Assembly: GCA_903939515.1 (NCBI GenBank)
Contig: CAJAHH010000076.1
Coordinates: forward strand, 1-64,000
Length of the DNA: 64,000 nt
Direction: 5' to 3'
DNA from: an uncultured Verrucomicrobiota bacterium
Lineage (GTDB): Bacteria; Verrucomicrobiota; Verrucomicrobiia; Limisphaerales; UBA9464
Translations under genes and position numbers: made by a program
Shown: positions 42,112 to 50,978 of the stretch, piece after piece
How positions within the stretch are numbered: the first letter of the stretch is position 1
Layout of the letters: each line of letters opens with the position of its first letter
The notes under the pieces: generated by a model
Told to the model about the DNA's origin: nothing
Seen by the model: the letters and a program-made list of their open reading frames with translations, nothing else
Databases searched by the model: none

Positions 42112-43796
42112 TCCCGAGTTTGGTTCAACAAAATGCCCTCGTCCGCAAGACGGGGGTTTTTTGTTGCCCGGGTTGGTGGGCCCGGCTGTTTGAATCCTTA
42201 AGGCCCGGGCTCTCAGTTCGCGCGCTCGGCCTGGTTTTGAGTTTGGGTGCGTGGGTTCTCACGAGTTGTTCGCCGTTGGAACGGGCCGATCTGGTCCTGC
42301 ACAATGGTCCGGAGCCGGAGACCATCGATCCGCAAATCCTCACAGGGCAGGCCGATGGCCGCATCGCCTCGGCGCTGTTTGAAGGTTTGACCCGGTTCAA
42401 TCCGACCAACGGTACGGCGATGCCGGGGTTGGCCTCGCATTGGGAAATCTCCGGCGATGGGTTGACCTATTTGTTCTTTCTGCGGCCGGAGGCGCGCTGG
42501 TCCACTGGAGAATCTATTGAAGCCAAGGAGGTTGTCTGGTCCTGGCGACGGGCTGTCACTCCGGCGACGGCGGCCGATTACGCGAGTCAGTTCTTCTGCA
42601 TTCGGAATGGCCGAGCCATCGTGAATGGTGAACTTCGCGATGCCTCCCAGTTGGGAGCCGAAGCACTCGATGCCCATACGGTTCGCGTCCACCTCGAGAA
42701 CCCCACGCCCTACTTTCTGGAATTGGCGGCTTCCCGGGTGTTTTTTCCGATTCCGCGCCGAGCGGTGGAACGTTTGGGAGATCAATGGATCCGGGCCGAA
42801 CCCTTGCCTTGCAGTGGTCCCTATCAGCTCTTGAGTTGGAGAGTGAACGATCGGTTCCGTTTGCGCCGGAATCCCCAGTATTGGGATGCCGCTCAGGTGA
42901 CGGCCGAACGCATCGACATCCTCTGTGGAGATAATCCGTCCACAGCGCTCAATTTGTTCCTCAACGGCGAAGTAGACCTCATTTCTGACCGGAAGATTAT
43001 CCCCGGCGAGCTGGGGCCGGAGTTGGCCACTCGCCCTGACTTCCACCGCTTCGATTACTTGGGTCAGGACTTCATTCGATTCAACACGACGCGCAAACCC
43101 TTTCAGGATGCCCGTGTTCGCCGCGCTGTGGCCATGGCCTTGGATCGATCCCGGATCACCGCCCGCATCACCCGGATGGGCGAGCGACCCAGCGCCGCGG
43201 TGACGCCAGCCGGAACCGGAGGCTACCACCCTTCGGCGGGGCTTTCCTACGACCCGGCGACCGCACGACGTCTCCTGGCCGAGGCCGGGTATCCAGAAGG
43301 GCGGGGGTTTCCAGCCATTGAATACACCTTCAATGTCGGGTCGAGGATCTACGAGCAGACCGGCGTGGAGATCCAATCCATGCTCCGGGAGCACCTGGGG
43401 ATCCGGGTCGAATTGCGCCCGCTGGAGTGGAAGACCTACCTCGCCGAGATGTCGGCGCTGAATTACGACTTCATCCGCGGATCTTGGGTGGGCGATTACG
43501 ATGATCCGATGACCTTCCTCGACTGCTTCCTCTCCGACAGCGGAAACAATCGGACGGGATGGAAAGACATTCGGTATGATCGACTGCTCCAAGCGGCGGC
43601 TGCCGAGGCCGATCCCCAGCGTCGACTCGGGATCCTTCGGGAGGCTGAGACCCTTCTCGTGGTAGAGGCCGTGCCGGTGACCGGCCTCTACAGTCATGTG
43701 GGACTTTACGCGGCCGATCCCCGGAAAGTCGGTGGAATCTGGCCCAATCGGATGGATGAGCACCCGTTCTTCTCCATGAGGAGGATCCGCCCATGA
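42108..43796 (+). CDS. Oligopeptide ABC transporter, substrate-binding lipoprotein (OppA/DppA family)
   Basis: Up to 562 residues. The core is an SBP_bac_5 protein: GPEPETIDPQILTGQADGRI opens it, then LFEGLTRFNP, AKEVVWSWRRA and DFIRFNTTRKPFQDARVRRA. A lipobox, GAWVLTSC, lies near residue 54. The start is unclear: GTG at 42108 overlaps the secG stop, but a terminator hairpin follows it, and no ATG or GTG lies in frame between the hairpin and the lipobox. It binds peptides in the periplasm and passes them to the two permeases that follow, with ATGA overlaps. Confidence 0.88.
   Translation: MIPSLVQQNALVRKTGVFCCPGWWARLFESLRPGLSVRALGLVLSLGAWVLTSCSPLERADLVLHNGPEPETIDPQILTGQADGRIASALFEGLTRFNPTNGTAMPGLASHWEISGDGLTYLFFLRPEARWSTGESIEAKEVVWSWRRAVTPATAADYASQFFCIRNGRAIVNGELRDASQLGAEALDAHTVRVHLENPTPYFLELAASRVFFPIPRRAVERLGDQWIRAEPLPCSGPYQLLSWRVNDRFRLRRNPQYWDAAQVTAERIDILCGDNPSTALNLFLNGEVDLISDRKIIPGELGPELATRPDFHRFDYLGQDFIRFNTTRKPFQDARVRRAVAMALDRSRITARITRMGERPSAAVTPAGTGGYHPSAGLSYDPATARRLLAEAGYPEGRGFPAIEYTFNVGSRIYEQTGVEIQSMLREHLGIRVELRPLEWKTYLAEMSALNYDFIRGSWVGDYDDPMTFLDCFLSDSGNNRTGWKDIRYDRLLQAAAAEADPQRRLGILREAETLLVVEAVPVTGLYSHVGLYAADPRKVGGIWPNRMDEHPFFSMRRIRP
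42135..42162 (+). terminator. Rho-independent terminator after secG
   Basis: CCCTCGTC and GACGGGGG pair (one G-U) around a short loop, followed by TTTTTT. It lies 25 bp after the secG stop but inside the open frame of the next gene if that gene starts at 42108. Confidence 0.7.
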
Positions 43797-44707
43797 GACC
43801 TTGGATGGCACGAGTGGCCTTAATTCCTGTCCTGCTTTGGGTGGTGGCGACGTTGAGTTTTTTTCTCCTACGGGCGGTTCCGGGCGGCCCCTTCGATCGG
43901 GAACGCGCCCCGGCTTCCCGCGAGGTCGAGGCGGCCCTGAAGGCACGCTATCACTGGGATGAACCCCTTTGGCGACAGTATGGGCGATATTTGGGCAATG
44001 TGATGCACGGAGACCTCGGGCCCTCGCTCAAGTACCGCAACCATTCTGTGAACGACCTACTGGGTCAGACGGTGCCAGTATCCTTGGCGCTGGGAGGTAT
44101 GGCCTTTGGTGTGGCTATCGGATTAGGGGTTCCATTGGGGGTTCTGGCGGCCTTGAAGCGGGGCGGTTGGGCAGATTACGCCGCAGCGGGACTAACTCTG
44201 GTGGGGGTTTGCGTGCCCGTGTTCGTACTTGGGCCTCTTTTGGTGTTGGTCCTTGGACTGTGGCTCGAGTGGTTTCCCGTGGCGCTGTGGGGGTCGTGGC
44301 AAAACGCGGTCCTGCCCACACTCACCTTGGGCCTCTACTTTGCCGCCCGCGTGGCGCGATGGATGCGCGAGGGGATGATCGAAGTTCTCCGGAGTCCTCA
44401 TGTGCAAACGGCTCGTGCCAAAGGGCTCAGTGAGACGGCGGTAATTCTGCGGCATGTGGTGCCCGTCGCTCTGGTGCCGGTGATTTCCTACACCGGGCCC
44501 ATGCTGGCTGATTTGCTCACGGGTTCCTTTGTCGTGGAGAATGTTTTCCAGATCCCGGGAACGGGAGCTTTCTTCATCAACAGCTTCTTCAGTAGGGACT
44601 ACACCATGATGATGGGCATGGTGCTGTTTTATTCTTTGCTGCTCCAGGTGCTGAACCTTTTTTCGGATCTCCTGCTGCGGTGGGTGGATCCTCGGGTTGG
44701 GTCATGA
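43793..44707 (+). CDS. Oligopeptide ABC transporter permease (OppB/DppB family)
   Basis: The 304-residue protein has six membrane helices. The N-terminal RAVPGGPFDRERAPASREVE is typical of OppB. The EAA loop ARAKGLSETAVILRHVVPVA (about 205) contacts the ATPase, and VVENVFQIPGTGAFFINSFF is the usual end. It overlaps both neighbours by 4 bp. Confidence 0.93.
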   Translation: MRPWMARVALIPVLLWVVATLSFFLLRAVPGGPFDRERAPASREVEAALKARYHWDEPLWRQYGRYLGNVMHGDLGPSLKYRNHSVNDLLGQTVPVSLALGGMAFGVAIGLGVPLGVLAALKRGGWADYAAAGLTLVGVCVPVFVLGPLLVLVLGLWLEWFPVALWGSWQNAVLPTLTLGLYFAARVARWMREGMIEVLRSPHVQTARAKGLSETAVILRHVVPVALVPVISYTGPMLADLLTGSFVVENVFQIPGTGAFFINSFFSRDYTMMMGMVLFYSLLLQVLNLFSDLLLRWVDPRVGS

Positions 44708-45627
44708 ACACCCTCTCTTCCAGTCCGGGGCGCCTGGCCTTGCGACGCTTCCTCCGCAACCGGACGGCGGTGAGCGGTCTGGTCTTCCTGCTCTTGGCCA
44801 CCGTGGTGTCGGTGTTTGGACCCTGGGTGATGGCTATCGATCCGAATCAGGGGAGCGGGTCCCCCTTTGTGTCGCCCGGAGCCTCGCATTGGATGGGCAC
44901 CGACATTCATGGCAGGGACCTGTTTTCCCGAGTGCTCGTGGGAACCCGCATTTCGCTCCTCGTCGGTGCGGTTGGAGCCGGGGTCAGCGTGTTGATTGGG
45001 GTGAGCTGGGGGCTGGTGTCGGGATGGCGGGGTGGGCGCACCGATGCCTGGATGATGCGCCTGGTCGATGTGCTCTACGCCTTGCCCACGGTGGTCTGGG
45101 TGATGCTCACCCTCACGCTCTTCGAGACCCGCTGTGTCGGATGGCTCTCGGAGCGGTGGCCTGCGTCGATTCCTGCCTTTCGATTGGCAGCGATGATGGT
45201 GTCTTTGGGTTCGGTGTCCTGGCTCACCATGGCGCGCATCGTCCGAGCTCAGGTGCTCAGTCTTCGGGAACGGCCATTCATCTTAGCCGCCCAGTCCATC
45301 GGGGTTTCCCCGGTCCGACTAATGCTTCGGCACTTCCTGCCCCATCTCGCCGGGGTGGTCATCGTGTACCTCACCCTGACGGTGCCGGCCGTGGTGCTCT
45401 ATGAGTCCTTTCTGAGTTTTCTCGGGCTCGGAGTGCGGCCACCCCAAGCCAGCCTGGGCACGTTGATCGCCGATGGAGCCTCGCAGCTCAACTCGGTACG
45501 GGTGCGCTGGTGGTTGCTGGTTTTTCCCGCTGGATTGATGACCTTGATGTTGGCCGCTCTGAACGGGGTGGGGGAAGGCCTTCGTTCCGCCTTCGAGCCG
45601 CGGGATGGAAACGGGGATCGAAATTAA
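44704..45627 (+). CDS. Oligopeptide ABC transporter permease (OppC/DppC family)
   Basis: From ATG at 44704, 307 residues with six helices. HWMGTDIHGRDLFSRVLVGT (about 67) is the OppC signature, and AAQSIGVSPVRLMLRHFLPH the EAA loop. FLGLGVRPPQASLGTLIADG completes the family pattern. No OppD/OppF ATPase follows; a terminator comes 2 bp after the stop. The importer must borrow ATPases encoded elsewhere. Confidence 0.93.
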   Translation: MNTLSSSPGRLALRRFLRNRTAVSGLVFLLLATVVSVFGPWVMAIDPNQGSGSPFVSPGASHWMGTDIHGRDLFSRVLVGTRISLLVGAVGAGVSVLIGVSWGLVSGWRGGRTDAWMMRLVDVLYALPTVVWVMLTLTLFETRCVGWLSERWPASIPAFRLAAMMVSLGSVSWLTMARIVRAQVLSLRERPFILAAQSIGVSPVRLMLRHFLPHLAGVVIVYLTLTVPAVVLYESFLSFLGLGVRPPQASLGTLIADGASQLNSVRVRWWLLVFPAGLMTLMLAALNGVGEGLRSAFEPRDGNGDRN

Positions 45628-45628
45628 A

Positions 45629-45659
45629 ACAGGCCGGATCCTTGGGGGATCCGGCCTGT
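45629..45659. terminator. Bidirectional terminator between oppC-like and aminotransferase genes
   Basis: ACAGGCCGGATCC and GGATCCGGCCTGT form a perfect 13-bp stem. On the minus strand it is followed by TTTTAATTT, fitting the end of the convergent aminotransferase gene 70 bp away. Confidence 0.8.
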
Positions 45660-45729
45660 CGAGACGCATTGAGATCGGTCGGGCGTGAACGGCGTATTTG
45701 CCGTTCGAGACGGAGACGAGACTCCGGGT

Positions 45730-46899
45730 TCAGAGCGAGCGTACGAAGCGGTCCATGCGGCCGAGGCCCTTTTCGATGTTGGCCAGGCTCGTGGCGTAGC
45801 TAATGCGGATGTAGTCGTCGGCGCCGAAGGCGATGCCGGGGACGGCGGCGACCTTTTCCTGCTCGAGCAACCGGGCGCAGAAGTCGGCCGACTTGAGACC
45901 GGTCTTGGAGATGTTGGGGAAGAGGTAGAAGGCTCCCTTGCTGTTCACGCATGAAACGCCGGGCATGGCGTTGAGCATTTCCCAGGCGCGGGTGCGGCGC
46001 TTGGCGTACTCCGCGAGCCAGCCCGGCAGGTGGGCCTGCGAGCCGGTTAGGGCCGCAACGCCGCCTTTTTGGGCGAAGGAGCAGGGGTTGCTGGTGCTGT
46101 GACTTTGGATGGCGTCGATGGCCTTGGCGATGGGTTCCGGTGCCGCCAGGAAACCCAGCCGCCACCCGGTCATGCTCCAGGCCTTGGCAAATCCGTGGAC
46201 GATGATGGTGTGGTCGTAGTGGGCCTGGCTGAAGCTGGCCACGCTCTTTACCTGGGCTCCGTCATAGGTCAGGTGCTCGTAAATCTCATCGCTCATGATG
46301 AGCACACCCTTCTCAACGCAAATGTCACCCAAGGCCTTAATCTCGTCGGGCGTGTAGACGCTGCCGGTCGGATTGCTCGGCGAGTTGAGGATGAAGAGGC
46401 GGCTGCGGGGCGTGATGGCCGCGCGCAGCTGGGCCGGGGTCACCTTGAACTCGGTCTGGTCGGTGGTCTCCAGAATGACCGGCAATGCACCCGCCAGCTT
46501 CACCATCTCCGGATAGCTCAGCCAATACGGCGCCGGGATGATGACTTCGTCGCCTTCCTGGCAGGTGGCCAGGATGACGTTGTAGCAGGAGTGCTTGCCG
46601 CCGTTGCTGACAATGATCTGCGAAGGCTTGTAGGTCAGGCCGTTCTCGCGGAGGAACTTGTCGGCGATGGCCTGCCGCAGTTCCGGGATGCCACTGCTGG
46701 GAGTGTACTTGGTGAAGCCCCCGGCCAGAGCGGCGGCGGCGGCATCCTTGATGTGCTGGGGCGTGTCGAAGTCGGGTTCACCGGCTCCGAAGCCGACGAC
46801 ATCCTCGCCTTTGGCCTTCATTTCCTTGGCCTTCGAATCAATGACGAGGGTGAGGGATGGAGACAGCGAGGCGGCGCGGCGCGCGATCGAATAGTTCAT
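45730..46899 (-). CDS. Aspartate aminotransferase (class I, PLP)
   Basis: From ATG at 46899 the protein has 389 residues. GAGEPDFDTPQHIKDAAAAA is the subgroup Ib opening. YWLSYPEMVKLAGA and NSPSNPTGSVY follow, and the PLP lysine is in GFAKAWSMTGWRLGFL (about 236). FGADDYIRISYATS holds the carboxylate-binding Arg. It transfers the amino group between aspartate and 2-oxoglutarate; related members also act on prephenate. The gene is single, with a terminator downstream. Confidence 0.95.
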   Translation of the reverse strand: MNYSIARRAASLSPSLTLVIDSKAKEMKAKGEDVVGFGAGEPDFDTPQHIKDAAAAALAGGFTKYTPSSGIPELRQAIADKFLRENGLTYKPSQIIVSNGGKHSCYNVILATCQEGDEVIIPAPYWLSYPEMVKLAGALPVILETTDQTEFKVTPAQLRAAITPRSRLFILNSPSNPTGSVYTPDEIKALGDICVEKGVLIMSDEIYEHLTYDGAQVKSVASFSQAHYDHTIIVHGFAKAWSMTGWRLGFLAAPEPIAKAIDAIQSHSTSNPCSFAQKGGVAALTGSQAHLPGWLAEYAKRRTRAWEMLNAMPGVSCVNSKGAFYLFPNISKTGLKSADFCARLLEQEKVAAVPGIAFGADDYIRISYATSLANIEKGLGRMDRFVRSL

Positions 46900-46980
46900 T
46901 TGAAAAATCGGGCGCGAGGTTGGGGTGAGCCAACGCCCGCGCAAGGCAGATTTTTGGGTGGGGTGTTTTTTTGGCGTGGA

Positions 46981-49900
46981 CTACTTCGGCAAGAGGATGC
47001 CCTTGAGGCGTGGATCTCGGGCGGCCTGCTTGCGCAAGTCGATGGCTTTAGGGTCTTGGGCGAGGCGGGCGTCGCTCAGAGCCAAGGCTTTCTGCAGAGA
47101 CTCCACACCGCTGTCCTTGAGGCCGGAAGCAATCCGGACGGCTGCCAAATCATACCACCCTTCGGGGCGGGTGGGTTCGGCCGAGGTGTATCGGGCTAGA
47201 GCACTTTCGACTTTGTCCACTCGACCGAGTTGACGGTAGCCATCGACCAGCGACAGGAAGACCTCGGGCCGGGTGCTGCTGTTGGTCAGCAACACTTCCA
47301 GAGCGTCCACGGCTTGGTTGCTTTGTCCTGCTGAGAAATACGCCGAGGCTAGATCAAACACGGACTTGGCGTCCGCATTGGGTCCGGAAGCCCTGGCTTT
47401 GGTTTGGGCGTTGGCGGTCGGTGCAGCTCCCTTTTGGATGCCTTCGAGTTGCTCGACGAGGTTGCGGATCCCGAGGTTGTCGGCATCGAAGATTTCACAG
47501 GTCTTGGCCACCGCGAGCGCGTCGTCGTAGCGGCCGATCGTGGCCAGCAATTGGGAGTAGTTGAAGACGGTCTCCGGGCTGTACGGGCAGAAGGCAAAAG
47601 CCTGCTTCAGGGCGAACTCAGCCTCTTTGATCATCCGCTGCTGGACCTGTGGGCTCGCGGCGGGCGTGTTGATCCGCGACGCGTAAATGGACTTGCCGAT
47701 GGCGTTGCGCAGTTTGGAGAAGGCCTTCTGGGCGTTGTCATCGCGGACAAAGGCCGGGTCGCCCTTGAAGCCAGTCAGGTCGCGTTGCAAATAGGTCTTG
47801 AGCGCCCAGTCGCAGACTTCACGGGCCGGGGTTTCATAGGTGATCCAATTGCCGATGAATCGCTCAGAATACTGGCTCCAGTACTCGTGGTCGCGACGGA
47901 CCATGTCCTCGGTGATCTCTGGCACCGGGTTCCGCTCGATCTTCATGATGATGCCGTAGGGCGTCAGGTGCGGGTACATCCAGTCGAGCGGGAAGGATTC
48001 TTCGATGTAGAACTCGTGCGTGGGGTTCTTGTCAAAGATGACCTTGGTGAGCAGGCCGTTGATTTGCATGACCGCCACCTGGCCCGAAACCGAGATGCGC
48101 CCGTCGGGCAGTGTGAATACCTGTTCACCGGGCTTCAGATTGTTGGGGTACCGCTTGGCCGCATCCATGGTGTACTCGGAGAAGGCCTTGCTCGCGTCTT
48201 CGGGGGTGGCCGAGAGGATTTCGCGGTCGGGGTAGAGCCCGCCGGGGCTAGCGGTGAAGAGGCCAGGGTAGGCGCTTTCCAGCAGCAGTCGGTTCAGGCG
48301 GATGCGATTGGGCGTCGGCGGGTTCTGGACGGCGAAGGCCTGCACATGGGGCGTGAGTTTCACCGTGGCGAATCGGGCGGAGTCTTCGGCCAGCGAAGGA
48401 CCGCGAAGGAGTTGGTTCAATTTGTCGGCGACCGCCTGCGGAGTGGAGGCTGCGCCCAGAGAAGCTTTCAGGTGCTTAGACAGCGGATCGGTGCCCGCAG
48501 TGACCTTGGCGGTGAATGCGGCGAAGTCCTTGAAGTGGTCGGCTTTGAAGAGGGACTCACCGGCCCGTCGGTCTTCTTCAATGGAGGCTCCGAGACCCTG
48601 GACCACGCGATCGAGCGGCGCGAAGAGCGAGGCCATCGTGTTGGTCTTACCCCGAGCCTCCGACTTCGTGTCGTTGAGCATGCCCAAGAAAAACGGCTTG
48701 TCGTACTGGTACTGATCGGAGCGGTTGTAGTGGGCGCGGATGTAGTCGAGGTAGGTGTTATCGGCCAGGGCGTTCTGGGTGATAATGTACACGTCACGGC
48801 GGTCGAATCCGGGATCCAAGCGGTGCTGGGCCGGGGTGAATGATTCGGCGAAGATCATGTACGTTGGGCAGAAGCGCCCTGGATCGGTGCCGCCGTAGAG
48901 GACGGCATGCGGGGCCATGGCGGGGTAGAGGGGAACACCATTGGTGCTCTTCGGCGTCTTACCGTGGCCGGCATCGCGGCCGGGCTCGAACATGTCATGA
49001 CCAAACCAGTAGCCGAAGAGGTGGCCGCGTTGCTCGTTGTCACCCCAGTGCGAGAGAATCGAGTCGAAGGGAATGAGCGCGAAGATGACTAAAACCGGTG
49101 CGATGCGAAGCTTCTCACGGTTGAGAACGACCCATCCGGTGAACGCTACGGACAGAGTCAAACTCAAGGCTCCTGCCACCCGCAGAATGGTGAAGTTAGT
49201 ACTTAGATAAATATCGACAAATTCGTACAGGTTGAAGGCACAAGCCACCGCACCGCCCACCCACATGAAGAAACGGGTGTTCCCCTTGTTGTATTGCGTT
49301 ACCAGCAATGCGGCCACGAGCGCCAGGCCGTAGCCGACGGCGAGCGCAATGACGGTGTGGGAAGTCGTGAAGAAGACCTTCACCAACTCTTTGGCCGACT
49401 TGTCGATGCCGGGGTTGAGGAGGATCAGCAACAGGACCGCCAGACACAGGTAGATGGCCGAGAGGCCGATGAGCCAAGCCCGTTCGCGGAGGCGCATCTT
49501 CTTGAGGAAGGCAAAGGGTACGAGACCCACGAGGAGATTAGCCCAGTTGAATTCTTCTCGGGCCCCTTGGGCGTACATCCACAACTGGCGGAAGATCACC
49601 ACCGGATCGGTACTCGGGTTGGTCTTTTCATACTGGCCCCGGGTAAAGGCATGCACGAAGCCCTCCCAGGTGCGCGGGTAACCCCAGTTCATGGGCGGGT
49701 TCGAGGCCGAGGCGATGGGCATGTACAGATAGAAGGCGGCACCCACAGCGAAGGCCGCGCCGGCTAACAGCACTACGTGAAGTTGGTCGCCGAGTTTACC
49801 GGTCTCCGATGCGAGCCAAAGCATGGCGGCCAACGATCCAAGGCCGACCAAATTGTAGATCATGAAGACCGGCAAATTGCCCTCGAACGTGTGAATCTTA

Positions 49901-50673
49901 CCAGCGAAGTGAGCCAGCAAGCCCAGAAGCCAGATGATCGTGTTGCCGAGGAAAAAGTCCCGACCCAGGCGCTTGTCAGCCGCCGCGATGGCCACCTCGA
50001 TGCCCATGGCTGCCACGATTAGGGTCTGGTGATTGCAAAGACACAGCCCGAAGAGGAAGAAGACCCAGTGCAGGTACCGGCGGCGGTCCGGTCGGTACAT
50101 CCACATGAGCAACAGACAGAACATGCCCATGAGGTTGAGCACTGCCAAAGTATACACCTCGACAATCACGCCCTGGCTCCAAATGAACCCATTGAAGCCC
50201 AGCAGCGATCCGCCGACCCAGGCCGCCACGAAGGTGATGGCGTTTTCAGTGCGGCGCGGCAGGTCTTTGAACAAGTCGATGCCCTCGAGGATCAGGCTTG
50301 ATCCGCGGGAGATGAGCAACGCGGTTAGGCCGGCCGAAAGCGCAGCGGCCACGGCCGAGGAAACCGCCACCCGCCATGCGATGCTCGAGAACGGGAGGAT
50401 CTTGGTGAAGAGCCAGGAGTAGATCGTCCACACCGGATAACCGGGAGGGTGGGGGACGCCCGCATACATCGATCCCACAGCCAATTCACCGGAGTCTTCC
50501 AGCGTGAGGTCGGGTGCCACGGTGTACAGGTAACCGGCCATGACAAACAGCGTCACCAAGACGAAGGTCAGCCAGTCCATGGGACGAAATAATCGACCGT
50601 TGGATTCGGCCGTCGTCGCGTTGGGGGCGAACTGGGCCGAGGTGGGCGGTCTGGAAGAATGTGGGGTTTCCAT
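46981..50673 (-). CDS. Giant DUF2723 membrane glycosyltransferase-like protein with TPR tail
   Basis: From ATG at 50673 the protein has 1230 residues. After a 30-residue Ser/Pro/Thr-rich leader, MDWLTFVLVTLFVMAGYLYT begins about twelve membrane helices (to about 600). VAPDLTLEDSGELAVGSMYA with GVPHPPGYPVWTI is the DUF2723 hallmark, holding the acidic residues typical of GT-C oligosaccharyl or mannosyl transferases. A soluble region of about 350 residues follows, then TPR-like repeats (about 1010-1220; ALKQAFAFCPYSPETVFNYS, VDALEVLLTNSSTRPEVFLS). It probably transfers a lipid-linked sugar to exported proteins, by inference from the fold. It is transcribed away from the gene at 50979. Confidence 0.88.
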   Translation of the reverse strand: METPHSSRPPTSAQFAPNATTAESNGRLFRPMDWLTFVLVTLFVMAGYLYTVAPDLTLEDSGELAVGSMYAGVPHPPGYPVWTIYSWLFTKILPFSSIAWRVAVSSAVAAALSAGLTALLISRGSSLILEGIDLFKDLPRRTENAITFVAAWVGGSLLGFNGFIWSQGVIVEVYTLAVLNLMGMFCLLLMWMYRPDRRRYLHWVFFLFGLCLCNHQTLIVAAMGIEVAIAAADKRLGRDFFLGNTIIWLLGLLAHFAGKIHTFEGNLPVFMIYNLVGLGSLAAMLWLASETGKLGDQLHVVLLAGAAFAVGAAFYLYMPIASASNPPMNWGYPRTWEGFVHAFTRGQYEKTNPSTDPVVIFRQLWMYAQGAREEFNWANLLVGLVPFAFLKKMRLRERAWLIGLSAIYLCLAVLLLILLNPGIDKSAKELVKVFFTTSHTVIALAVGYGLALVAALLVTQYNKGNTRFFMWVGGAVACAFNLYEFVDIYLSTNFTILRVAGALSLTLSVAFTGWVVLNREKLRIAPVLVIFALIPFDSILSHWGDNEQRGHLFGYWFGHDMFEPGRDAGHGKTPKSTNGVPLYPAMAPHAVLYGGTDPGRFCPTYMIFAESFTPAQHRLDPGFDRRDVYIITQNALADNTYLDYIRAHYNRSDQYQYDKPFFLGMLNDTKSEARGKTNTMASLFAPLDRVVQGLGASIEEDRRAGESLFKADHFKDFAAFTAKVTAGTDPLSKHLKASLGAASTPQAVADKLNQLLRGPSLAEDSARFATVKLTPHVQAFAVQNPPTPNRIRLNRLLLESAYPGLFTASPGGLYPDREILSATPEDASKAFSEYTMDAAKRYPNNLKPGEQVFTLPDGRISVSGQVAVMQINGLLTKVIFDKNPTHEFYIEESFPLDWMYPHLTPYGIIMKIERNPVPEITEDMVRRDHEYWSQYSERFIGNWITYETPAREVCDWALKTYLQRDLTGFKGDPAFVRDDNAQKAFSKLRNAIGKSIYASRINTPAASPQVQQRMIKEAEFALKQAFAFCPYSPETVFNYSQLLATIGRYDDALAVAKTCEIFDADNLGIRNLVEQLEGIQKGAAPTANAQTKARASGPNADAKSVFDLASAYFSAGQSNQAVDALEVLLTNSSTRPEVFLSLVDGYRQLGRVDKVESALARYTSAEPTRPEGWYDLAAVRIASGLKDSGVESLQKALALSDARLAQDPKAIDLRKQAARDPRLKGILLPK

Positions 50674-50978
50674 TCGAAGGATCGAATCGGTGGCCGTCCC
50701 GCTTGAGGAGCGATCCCCCCCTGCAGACTGACCCGATAGGCTGTAATTGGAGCGGTGGGAGCTTGGGTTTGTCGACGCGAAATTGACCCCGATGGACGAC
50801 TCGGTGTGTGCATGGATCTCGCGAGACTCAGGCTTTGTGTGCCCAAGTTTGATTTTGTTCAGAAAAATCTTCTCTGTGCACGGGCCTTGGAATCGGCAAA
50901 TGCTATTACTCCCAGTTAGGCTGGGAACAGACTTCCTCCATGCTGCAACCATTTGCCACATCCGGTGTTTCTGAGGAC
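50674..50978. other. Divergent intergenic region
   Basis: These 305 bases separate two divergent genes and must hold promoters for both. I see a small hairpin (CCCAG, 5 bases, CTGGG near 50918-50932) and AT-rich patches near 50845-50875, but no clear -35/-10 pair. No RNA gene is recognised. Confidence 0.4.

Noticed and set aside
42213-43946. Long antisense open frame opposite the peptide-binding protein gene
   Set aside because: No domain, unusual composition, and the sense frame is an unmistakable SBP_bac_5 protein.
47404-48843. Long antisense open frame opposite the DUF2723 gene
   Set aside because: Val/Gly/Asp-rich shadow with no motif; the sense strand encodes a coherent protein.
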